DNA from: Thalassospira sp. HJ
GTDB taxonomy: Bacteria; Pseudomonadota; Alphaproteobacteria; Rhodospirillales; Thalassospiraceae
Length of the DNA stretch: 64,000 nt
NCBI RefSeq assembly: GCF_000948415.1
Contig: NZ_JYII01000012.1
Span: 794,755 to 858,754 of the forward strand
Direction: 5' to 3'
Position numbers and translations under genes: made by a program. Of the stretch, positions 36,143 to 43,256 are shown in pieces. The notes beneath the pieces were generated by a model that was not told where the DNA came from, did not search any database, and saw only the letters and a program-made list of their open reading frames with translations. Within the stretch, counting starts at the first letter, position 1. Every line of letters starts with the position of its first letter.

Positions 36143-36312
36143 CTTTGGTGTTGATCTGAATGGATCAACTTAAAAGGGAACGTGGTGCGTCATGCATGAC
36201 AAGGCCACGGCTGCCCCCGCAACTGTAAGCGGTCAGAGCACTGCATATGCCACTGGTGCAAACCGGGAAGGCGTAGTGCTTTTCAAACCGCGAGCCAGGA
36301 GACCTGCCTTTG
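36143..36312 (+). promoter_or_regulatory. Cobalamin (B12) riboswitch
   Basis: The conserved core is unmistakable: AAAAGGGAA, GGCTGCCCCCGCAACTGTAA, GCCACTGGTGC with CCGGGAAGGC, and the B12-box segment GCGAGCCAGGAGACCTGCC (36291-36309). It senses adenosylcobalamin and normally shuts off downstream genes. About 180 bases lie between it and the first ATG. No U-rich terminator is obvious there, so control of translation initiation is possible. It marks the downstream transporter as cobalt/B12-linked. Confidence 0.95.
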
Positions 36313-36495
36313 ACTGCCGGGTGCTGTGCGCTTGGTATCAAACTGTTGGACGCCGGGGTGAGCGTCAGGTTGCAGGGGTACAAACGGTCTCAAAAAGATC
36401 CGCAATCTTGCTTCCAGCCATCCTATCGTTCTTTGTCCTGACCCTGCGCGTTGGGCTTTTGGCCTGCGTGCATCGTTTGAGAAAGAGACGATTAC

Positions 36496-37293
36496 ATGTT
36501 TAAGACCCTTGGCAGGCTTGCTGTTGCAAGCGCCTGCGTGCTGTCGGCAGCCATGCCGGCACAAGCACATTTTCAGTTGGCTTACACGCCGGAAGTAAAC
36601 GTGACCAAGGCCGGGGATCAGCCCGTTAAGCTGATTTTCTGGCATCCTTTCGAAAATGGCCATGTCATGGATATGGCAGAACCGCTTGAGTTCTATGCGG
36701 TTAATCGCGGCGAGAAACTCGATTTGAAATCAACGCTTTCACCAATTACCTTCACCGGAATTGCGAACTCGGCCGCGGCTTATGACGCGACCTTGACGCT
36801 TCGCCGCAGTGGCGATTACGTGATGGTTGTTGTGCCAAGCCCGTATTACGAAGAAAGCGAAGATATCTTCATCCAGCAGATCACGAAATCCTATGTGAAC
36901 CGCAACGAAATCCCGACCGACTGGATGGAGCCGCAAGGTCTTAAGACCGAAATCCTGCCGCTTAACCGACCGACCAATATCATTGCCGGTTCGACCTTTA
37001 CCGGCCGTGTGCTGAGCGAAGGGCAACCTGTTGCCGGGGTTGAGGTTGAAGTCGAATATATGGCCGCAGAACCTGATATGGCCAGCAACGCGCCCAAGGG
37101 GCCGACGGCATCTCCGATGCCGGGCGGTGCCGTGGTGGTGATTTCTGATGAAAACGGGTATTTCACCTTTGGTGTCCCCAAAGCAGGGTTTTGGGGATTT
37201 GCAGCACTTGGCAGCGGCCCTGAAAAAGAATTTCAGGGTAAGGAACTTTCACAGGATGCAGTCCTGTGGGTTCGCGCCTATGATGTGAAATAG
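36496..37293 (+). CDS. NikK-like DUF4198 periplasmic component of cobalt/nickel ECF transporter
   Basis: 265 residues. A signal peptide ends AMPAQA, and the predicted mature protein begins with His (HFQLAYTPEVNV). The rest is a DUF4198 beta-sandwich protein (IFWHPFENGHVMDMAEP, SGDYVMVVVPSPYYEE, NENGYFTFG-like SDENGYFTFGVPKAGFWGFAAL). In nikKMLQO-type transporters NikK is a periplasmic accessory that delivers metal to the M subunit. First gene under the B12 riboswitch, 16 bases before cbiM. Confidence 0.85.
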   Translation: MFKTLGRLAVASACVLSAAMPAQAHFQLAYTPEVNVTKAGDQPVKLIFWHPFENGHVMDMAEPLEFYAVNRGEKLDLKSTLSPITFTGIANSAAAYDATLTLRRSGDYVMVVVPSPYYEESEDIFIQQITKSYVNRNEIPTDWMEPQGLKTEILPLNRPTNIIAGSTFTGRVLSEGQPVAGVEVEVEYMAAEPDMASNAPKGPTASPMPGGAVVVISDENGYFTFGVPKAGFWGFAALGSGPEKEFQGKELSQDAVLWVRAYDVK

Positions 37294-37309
37294 GCGAGGG
37301 ACAAAACAG

Positions 37310-37984
37310 ATGCATATTGTTGATGGTGCGCTGGCACCGGAAGTTTTGATTGGCGGGGGTGTTCTTGCGGTTGCCGGGCTTGGCCTTGGTTTGCGCAAAC
37401 TGCCAATCGATAAAATTCCCGCAACCGGGGTTTTGTCGGCAACATTCTTTGTTGCCTCGCTCATTCATGTGCCGGTGGGACCATCCAGTGTGCATCTGAT
37501 CATGAGCGGTCTTGCCGGGCTGGTGCTTGGCTGGACCGCATTTCCCGCACTTTTCGTCGGTCTTCTGCTACAGGCGATCTTCTTTGGTTTTGGCGGCTTG
37601 ACGGTTCTTGGCGTCAATACGGTCAATATCGCGTTTCCAGCCGTGCTCGCGGGGCTTTTGTTCCGGGGCATGGTGTCACGCAGCAATCCGGTCACGGCCG
37701 CCGTGCTTGGCGGATGTGCCGGTGCATTTTCCATTGCGCTCACGACTGTGTTTGTCGCGATTTCTCTGGCGCTTTCCGGTGATGGCTTTGTTCCGGCCGC
37801 CAAGCTGGTGTTCTTTGCCCATATCCCGATCATGGTGGTCGAGGGGCTGGTATCTGCAGCCGCTGTCTATCTGATCGCAAAGGTCAAACCGTCCTTGCTG
37901 CAACCGGCAGATTCAATATCGGACTTCCAGATGCAGGCGGCGGCCTTGCGCGCCAAACAGGCCGGTGAGGCATCCAATGGCTAA
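37310..37984 (+). CDS. cbiM: CbiM/NikM-type substrate-binding membrane subunit (S component)
   Basis: 224 residues with about seven hydrophobic segments. The N-terminus is MHIVDGALAP: in structurally known NikM the amino-terminal Met-His chelates the metal, and the start codon is therefore fixed. Further His residues lie at 53 and 62 (LIHVPVGPSSVHL). It forms the metal-selective core of the ECF transporter. Cobalt is favoured because of the riboswitch, nickel cannot be excluded. Overlaps the next gene by eight bases. Confidence 0.93.
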   Translation: MHIVDGALAPEVLIGGGVLAVAGLGLGLRKLPIDKIPATGVLSATFFVASLIHVPVGPSSVHLIMSGLAGLVLGWTAFPALFVGLLLQAIFFGFGGLTVLGVNTVNIAFPAVLAGLLFRGMVSRSNPVTAAVLGGCAGAFSIALTTVFVAISLALSGDGFVPAAKLVFFAHIPIMVVEGLVSAAAVYLIAKVKPSLLQPADSISDFQMQAAALRAKQAGEASNG

Positions 37985-38573
37985 GGCTCTTACGATGATG
38001 GTGGCGCTGGGCATGCTTGTGCTTGGCGGTACCCAAGCACAGGCGCACAAGGTGATTGCGTCTGTGTTTCCCAGTGGTGCGAACGTCGAAGGCGAAATCG
38101 GCTTTTCCAACGGCGTCATGGCCGAGAATACGCTGGTTGAAATCTTTGATCCGCAAGGCAACAAGATCGACGAAGTCACCACCGATGGCGATGGCTTCTT
38201 TGTCTATACGCCAAGCCAGCAGGTCGATTTGCGTTTTCGCGCGGATCTCGGCGCAGGGCATGTGGCCGAGGCTGCTTTTGCCATCGCGGAGTTATCAGGC
38301 ATTGATAGCACCAAGACAGCCGCATCTTCGCAGGCGCCAGTTGCGTCGGCCGGTGGTTCTGGCACTGGATCCGCTATTACCCGTGAACAGGAAGAGATCA
38401 TTGCCACCATTGTCCGGGATGAATTGCGTCCGCTGCGCCGTGAAATCACGGCCTACAAGGAAAAGAATGATCTTCAATCGATTCTTGGCGGCATTGGCTA
38501 TATATTCGGTGCCTTCGGGATCATCTATTACATCGCAGCCCGACGGTTAAGAGCAAAAGTACCCAAAGCATGA
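37977..38573 (+). CDS. NikL-like accessory subunit (replaces CbiN)
   Basis: 198 residues. A signal peptide ends GGTQAQA, mature start HKVIASVFPSG. A beta-sandwich domain (GANVEGEIGFSNG, VEIFDPQGNKIDEV) is followed by a Ser/Ala linker, a charged helix (ELRPLRREITAYKEKNDL) and a C-terminal membrane helix (ILGGIGYIFGAFGIIYYI). This matches NikL, which takes the place of CbiN. Start ATG 37977 inside the end of cbiM with GGTGAGG six bases upstream. ATGA overlap with cbiQ. Confidence 0.83.
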   Translation: MAKALTMMVALGMLVLGGTQAQAHKVIASVFPSGANVEGEIGFSNGVMAENTLVEIFDPQGNKIDEVTTDGDGFFVYTPSQQVDLRFRADLGAGHVAEAAFAIAELSGIDSTKTAASSQAPVASAGGSGTGSAITREQEEIIATIVRDELRPLRREITAYKEKNDLQSILGGIGYIFGAFGIIYYIAARRLRAKVPKA

Positions 38574-39367
38574 GCCATCTTTTCGGACATGACCAACCCT
38601 TGAACGTCAGGGCAGGTGGCGGACAAACACCGTCATTTGTCGGGGCGTTCGACCCAAGGGTTCGGGTGGTCGCGGCCTGTGTTTTTGCTATTATCGTGGT
38701 GGCCCTGCATCAGATCGAGTTTGCCCTGGCTGCACTGGGTCTTGCTGCCATCACCATGAGCCTGACTGATCTGCCGCTGCGCGTTACATTGAAACGCATG
38801 GCAGCAATGGATGGCTTTATCATCGTCATGTTGGTGATGCTGCCCTTTACGACACCCGGCACACCGATGGTCACCATCCTTGGGGCGGAGGCCAGCCAGG
38901 AAGGTCTGATGCATGCCATTCTGGTCGGTATTCGTGCCAATGCGGTTGTTCTGATGATGTTAAGCTTGCTGTCGGGGATGACGCCGGTTGCACTGGGGCA
39001 TACGCTTTATCGTTTGAAATGCCCGCCCGTGCTTGTGCATCTGATGATGTTCACGGTGCGCTATATTTCGGTGTTGCATGATGAATATCACCGTCTGCGC
39101 ATGGCGATGAAACTGCGCGGGTTCAAGGCACGCAACAATGCCCATACATACCGGTCATTCGGCTATCTGTTTGGCATGCTGGTGGTGCGCTCGCTTGAGC
39201 GGGCCGAACGCGTGTTGGAAGCCATGAAATGCCGCGGGTTTAGCGGTCATTTTCCGATGATTGATGATATGGCGTTTCGTGGTCGCGATGGTGTGTTTGC
39301 CGTTTTCTTCCTTGTTCTGATTACTGCTCTGGTCATTCTGGATCGAACTTATGTCTTCGCTTATTGA
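38570..39367 (+). CDS. cbiQ: CbiQ-type energy-coupling transmembrane protein (T component)
   Basis: 265 residues with five to six membrane segments and the two coupling motifs of ECF T components, AMKLRGFKAR and AMKCRGFSGH (Ala-x-x-x-Arg-Gly), which dock to the CbiO ATPase. It links the ATPase to the CbiM core. Overlaps cbiL-type gene by four bases and cbiO by 17 bases. Confidence 0.92.
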   Translation: MSHLFGHDQPLNVRAGGGQTPSFVGAFDPRVRVVAACVFAIIVVALHQIEFALAALGLAAITMSLTDLPLRVTLKRMAAMDGFIIVMLVMLPFTTPGTPMVTILGAEASQEGLMHAILVGIRANAVVLMMLSLLSGMTPVALGHTLYRLKCPPVLVHLMMFTVRYISVLHDEYHRLRMAMKLRGFKARNNAHTYRSFGYLFGMLVVRSLERAERVLEAMKCRGFSGHFPMIDDMAFRGRDGVFAVFFLVLITALVILDRTYVFAY

Positions 39368-40058
39368 GCTGAATAATATTTCCTATGGCTATCGGGTAGG
39401 CCAGAACGTGCTAGATCGAGTCAGTCTCACGCTTGATTCGGGCGAACGGCTGTTTTTGGCCGGACCGAACGGCGCTGGTAAAAGCACGCTGCTTCGTATT
39501 CTGGTTGGTCTGATCAAACCGCATGCTGGTGAAATCCGCGCTTTTGGGACGCCACGCGTTACGGATGCCGAATTTCATGACTTGCGTTGCCGGGTTGGCT
39601 TTATTGTTCAGGACCCCGATGACCAGCTGTTCTGCCCGACCGTGATCGAGGATATCGCCTTTGGCCCGCTAAACCTCGGTGCCAGCCGCGAAGAAGCGCT
39701 TGCGATCGTTGACGAGGTTCTTGATCAGCTGCATCTCAAACACTTACGTGAACGCATCACCCATGAACTTTCGGGGGGCGAGAAGCGTCTTGTTTCGGTG
39801 GCAGCGGTCCTTGCGATGAAGCCCGATGTCTTGTTGCTCGATGAGCCGACCAATGCGCTTGATGAAGAAAACATGCGCCGGCTTGAAGAAATCTTGCTGG
39901 GGTTGCCGCAAGCCATGATCCTGGTTTCGCATGATCCGCATTTCCGGCGTAAACTTGCCACACGTATCATCGAACTACGCACGGGTAAGATGCTTGAATT
40001 GCCGCAAAAGAAATGTACTGCTGGTGAGCGCGCCAAACAGGCCGAGGACGCATCCTGA
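39351..40058 (+). CDS. cbiO: CbiO-type ATP-binding protein (A component)
   Basis: 235 residues, short ABC ATPase of the ECF type. Walker A GPNGAGKST, Q-loop IVQDPDDQLFCPTVIEDIAFGP (the PDDQ-F is typical of CbiO/EcfA), signature LSGGEKR, Walker B VLLLDEPTNALD and switch His (ILVSHDPHFRR). All catalytic residues are present, in contrast to the MlaF-like ATPase at 9.7-10.5 kb. Only one ATPase gene, so it works as a homodimer. Confidence 0.94.
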   Translation: MSSLIELNNISYGYRVGQNVLDRVSLTLDSGERLFLAGPNGAGKSTLLRILVGLIKPHAGEIRAFGTPRVTDAEFHDLRCRVGFIVQDPDDQLFCPTVIEDIAFGPLNLGASREEALAIVDEVLDQLHLKHLRERITHELSGGEKRLVSVAAVLAMKPDVLLLDEPTNALDEENMRRLEEILLGLPQAMILVSHDPHFRRKLATRIIELRTGKMLELPQKKCTAGERAKQAEDAS

Positions 40059-40095
40059 GCGGCCAAATCCCGCATGTGAGCATGAAAGGGCGGTG

Positions 40096-41511
40096 ATGAC
40101 GTCAAGCATATCCCCGTTTTCTCAACCGGCCTTTCGCCATTTGTTCGCAGCCCAGATTACGTCTCTGATCGGGACGGGGCTTACGACGGTGGCGCTTTCG
40201 CTTTTGGCCTATGATCTTGCAGGCGACGATGCAGGTCGGGTACTGGGTTCTATCCTTGTTCTGAAAATGGTGGCCTATCTTGTGATCGCCCCGGTCGCAG
40301 GTGGCATGGCACACTTGCTGCCGCGCCGGCTATGGCTGGTCGGGCTGGATGTGTTGCGGGCCGCGGTTGTCCTTTGCCTGCCATTCGTTGATCAGGTCTG
40401 GCAGATTTTTGTTCTCGTCTTTGTCGTCAATGCGGCCTCTGCCGCCTTCACGCCGGTATTTCAGGCGATCATTCCGGAAATTCTGCCCGACGAAAAGGCA
40501 TATACCAAGGGCCTGTCATATGCCCGGTTGGCCTATGATCTTGAAAATCTGGCCAGTCCGGCACTGGCGGCAGCACTCTTGGTGGTTTGGTCTTTTGATA
40601 GTTTGTTCATGGCCAACAGCCTGACTTTCGCGATCTCCGGACTTTTGATCGTGACCGTCCAAGTTCCACAAGCAGCACCAACGGATCGGGTTGGCGGCGT
40701 TTACGCCAATACGATTTTTGGCATCGCGTCGTATCTGAAAACGCCTCGTCTGCGAGGGCTTCTGGCGGTGTATTTCGCCGTGTCATCCGTTGGTGCGATG
40801 ATCATCGTCAATACAGTGGTTCTGACCCGCGGTGTTCTTGGCGGCACGGAATTGTTGACCACAAGCTTTTTGGCCTGTGCCGGGGCCGGATCGATGTGTG
40901 CTGCATTCATGATCCCGCGTCTGATCGAACGGATTGGTGAACGACCCTTGATGCTCACGGGGATTGTCGCTGCTGCTACTGCGATGATACTGGGCGGTGC
41001 CTTCATGATAGTCGGTGGCGCATCGGTCGTCGTTTACGCCATGCTTTGGGCGGTTGCCGGGGCTGGAACCACATTTGCCCAGACGCCGGGCGGTCGACTT
41101 GTGCAGCGTTCTGCTGGCGACGGGGACCGCTCTGCGTTCTTTGCTGCTAACTTCGCACTTTCACACGGTGGCTGGTTGTTTGCCTATGGCATTGTCGGGT
41201 GGCTTGGCAGTCTGGCCGATCTTGCGGTAGCGTTTCTGGCATCGGGTGGTTTGGCGTTCGTGGCTACTGTCGTTGCCTTAACCCTTTGGCCCAAGGAAGA
41301 CAGGCAGGAAATCCGCCACAGTCATCCCGGATTCTGGCATGAACATCCGCATGATCATAACGATCCGCATCATGTCCATGTACATGAGCACGAAGGGGAC
41401 GGCGAAAAACACCGCCATCGGCACTACCACCCGCCGGTCACGCACCAGCATCGCTTTGTCATCGACAGCCATCACACCAAATGGCCGATGGAAAGCGGGG
41501 ATCGGGTTTGA
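40096..41511 (+). CDS. MFS transporter with His-rich C-terminal tail (NreB-like metal exporter candidate)
   Basis: 471 residues. Twelve hydrophobic segments of MFS type (AFRHLFAAQITSLIGTGL start, DLENLASPALAAALL) are followed by a cytoplasmic tail of about 50 residues holding 19 His (HEHPHDHNDPHHVHVHEHE and RHRHYHPP). His-rich tails of this kind are known in NreB-type nickel exporters of the MFS. It starts 37 bases after cbiO on the same strand, so it is likely co-transcribed under the B12 riboswitch. AAAGGGCGG precedes ATG 40096. The frame is open back to 39931 inside cbiO. Confidence 0.82.
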   Translation: MTSSISPFSQPAFRHLFAAQITSLIGTGLTTVALSLLAYDLAGDDAGRVLGSILVLKMVAYLVIAPVAGGMAHLLPRRLWLVGLDVLRAAVVLCLPFVDQVWQIFVLVFVVNAASAAFTPVFQAIIPEILPDEKAYTKGLSYARLAYDLENLASPALAAALLVVWSFDSLFMANSLTFAISGLLIVTVQVPQAAPTDRVGGVYANTIFGIASYLKTPRLRGLLAVYFAVSSVGAMIIVNTVVLTRGVLGGTELLTTSFLACAGAGSMCAAFMIPRLIERIGERPLMLTGIVAAATAMILGGAFMIVGGASVVVYAMLWAVAGAGTTFAQTPGGRLVQRSAGDGDRSAFFAANFALSHGGWLFAYGIVGWLGSLADLAVAFLASGGLAFVATVVALTLWPKEDRQEIRHSHPGFWHEHPHDHNDPHHVHVHEHEGDGEKHRHRHYHPPVTHQHRFVIDSHHTKWPMESGDRV

Positions 41512-41514
41512 GGC

Positions 41515-41537
41515 GAAAGTGAGGAACCCTCACTTTC
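41515..41537. terminator. Short stem-loop between convergent metal genes
   Basis: 10-bp stem GAAAGTGAGG / CCTCACTTTC with loop AAC. It overlaps the stop of the leftward NikL-like gene and follows the MFS stop by three bases. No T-run, so weak or not a terminator. Confidence 0.4.
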
Positions 41538-42183
41538 CGGTCTGGCGACGTGCCATGAGCCACGCACATACGCCAAAGATTCCCATGATCATGCCGATCC
41601 CGCCCAGAATATCCGACAGCCGGACATCATTGCGATAGGCATTGACCTCTTCTCGAAGCGGGCCGATCTGGCGGGCGACCGCGTGATTGATCAGTGTGCT
41701 GAGCTCGTCATGCGATAGGGCCTGAAGGTCATTTTTCGAAATGTATGAGGATTGCGGTTCGGTTGCTGTCGCGTCGGTTTCGACCGTGCTGTCGGGACCA
41801 GTTCTGCTGACCTGTGTGACGGTCACATCTGTTTCTGAACCTGCAATCGGCAAATGTTCGGCAAACTCGTCAGTTCGCAGGGCAAAGGACGCGACATGGC
41901 CATCACCGGTGTTGGTGAAAACGGTATAGTTTGCACGATGACTTACAGTGAAGGCAAAGCTGCCCTGGTCGTCGGTTTTGGTGGTGAACAGGATGCGATC
42001 ATCCGTACCATGCAGTTCGATCAGTGCCTGCCGCGCACGGGTACCACCACTGAAATAGACATATCCCTCAATCGTGTCGCCGTTGCTCATGGCAAACACA
42101 TTCAGATTGTGCGCCGTGGCCGTGCTGACGGGCAGGGCAAAGGCAAACAGGAACACGAAAAACAGGGTACGAACAAAAGTCAT
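41530..42183 (-). CDS. Second NikL-like accessory subunit (orphan pair)
   Basis: 217 residues. A signal peptide ends PVSTATA, mature start HNLNVFAMSNGD. It has the same layout as the NikL-like protein of the operon: beta-sandwich (DTIEGYVYFSGG, LIELHGTDDRI), linker, then PLREEVNAY and a C-terminal helix ILGGIGMIMGIFGVCAWLM. The shared PLR-x-E-x-x-AY and ILGGIG-x-I-x-G-x-FG motifs show paralogy. Start 42183 chosen at the signal peptide; 42198 possible. Downstream partner of the second DUF4198 gene. Confidence 0.82.
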   Translation of the reverse strand: MTFVRTLFFVFLFAFALPVSTATAHNLNVFAMSNGDTIEGYVYFSGGTRARQALIELHGTDDRILFTTKTDDQGSFAFTVSHRANYTVFTNTGDGHVASFALRTDEFAEHLPIAGSETDVTVTQVSRTGPDSTVETDATATEPQSSYISKNDLQALSHDELSTLINHAVARQIGPLREEVNAYRNDVRLSDILGGIGMIMGIFGVCAWLMARRQTGK

Positions 42184-42252
42184 GTCAAAACCGGGCATCA
42201 GGGAAAACAGGGGTAAAGGAACGGGCAGGTGGTGCGCACCTGCCCGGCAAAC

Positions 42253-43038
42253 TCAGTCCATCAGATCGGTCTTGACCCACAGGACACCGCCGCGTTCAAC
42301 GGGAACCTGATTGTTGGTATCAGGCGCGGCCATGGTGCCATCCTCAATCAGGGCGGCAAACACCCACCAGCCGTCCTTTGGCATGGCGTAGTGGAAGATG
42401 CCATTGGCGTCGGCCTTGATCACCTGGGTGGCAAAGGTCGCGTTGGGAAGTTCGATACTGCCGTCATTGGCATATTCGACTTCAACTTCGGCAAACGGGA
42501 CAGGTTCACCATTGTGACGCACCATGCCCGAAAAGACATTGCCCGCCCAAATGCCATAGGGACGGGTGAGTGGCTCGATCTCGACCGGGAAGCCGACCAT
42601 CTGATCCCAATCTTCGCCCGCGTCATATGCGTCAATGATCGTCTTGGTGTACTGGATGATGAACTTGCCTTCGGCGGGTTCGTAATAGGGTACCGGCTCG
42701 ACGAAGAAGGCGTAACCACCCGGGGCCTTTAATTGTACTTCAGCATCAAAGGCCGACATCCCATCGACTTCCTTGGCAGTCAGGCGATCAAGCAGGTCCG
42801 TCTTGGTGCCATTGAACTGCATGCCGAACTGTAGCGGCTTTTCCATTTCCATTGCCAGGCCATTGGTCATCGGATGGGTGAAGGTCAGATCAAACGTGAC
42901 CGTACGACCGGTTTCCTGATCAACCACATTGGTCGAGGGGATCATCTTCTGGAAATGCGCGTGCGACATGCTGGTGCTGGTCGCAGCAATGATCAATGAC
43001 AGGGACAGCTTGGAAAATAGTCCGGAGGCGAGGGACAT
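42253..43038 (-). CDS. Second NikK-like DUF4198 protein (orphan pair)
   Basis: 261 residues. The signal peptide ends TSMSHA and the mature protein starts HFQKMIPSTN, again with His first. DUF4198 blocks: DLTFTHPMTNGLAMEMEKP, APGGYAFFVEPVPYYEPAEGKFIIQYTK, ADANGIFHYAMPKDGWWVFAAL. It is a paralogue of the NikK-like protein at 36.5 kb. No M, Q or O gene accompanies this pair. Its promoter region carries a 7-bp inverted repeat around the -35 box. Confidence 0.84.
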   Translation of the reverse strand: MSLASGLFSKLSLSLIIAATSTSMSHAHFQKMIPSTNVVDQETGRTVTFDLTFTHPMTNGLAMEMEKPLQFGMQFNGTKTDLLDRLTAKEVDGMSAFDAEVQLKAPGGYAFFVEPVPYYEPAEGKFIIQYTKTIIDAYDAGEDWDQMVGFPVEIEPLTRPYGIWAGNVFSGMVRHNGEPVPFAEVEVEYANDGSIELPNATFATQVIKADANGIFHYAMPKDGWWVFAALIEDGTMAAPDTNNQVPVERGGVLWVKTDLMD

Positions 43039-43113
43039 GAAAGGGTCCTTTGTTGGGTAATCTTTTTACGCGGATGCCGCAAAGGTTTGTGACATCGCTA
43101 TGATTTAAAACAC

Positions 43114-43140
43114 TTCATACAAAAGTGCAAAAGGTATGAA
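43114..43140 (-). promoter_or_regulatory. Inverted repeat around the -35 box of the second nikK-like gene
   Basis: TTCATAC (43114-43120) and GTATGAA (43134-43140) form a perfect 7-bp repeat with 13 bases between. Read leftward, a -35 TTGCAC lies inside the spacer and a weak -10 (TTTAAA, 16 bases on) follows. The half-sites equal those of the NikR operator (GTATGA/TCATAC) but in opposite order and with different spacing, so NikR identity is only a hypothesis. Confidence 0.5.
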
Positions 43141-43256
43141 TCTTTTTATGTGATCCGTCCCACTGGGGCTCCAGAAATGGCCTTTTCAAAACAACAGACT
43201 TGGCCGCTGGTTGTTTTGCGTTATGGTTTTGCAATCAAAAACAGGGAAGGCGGGTT

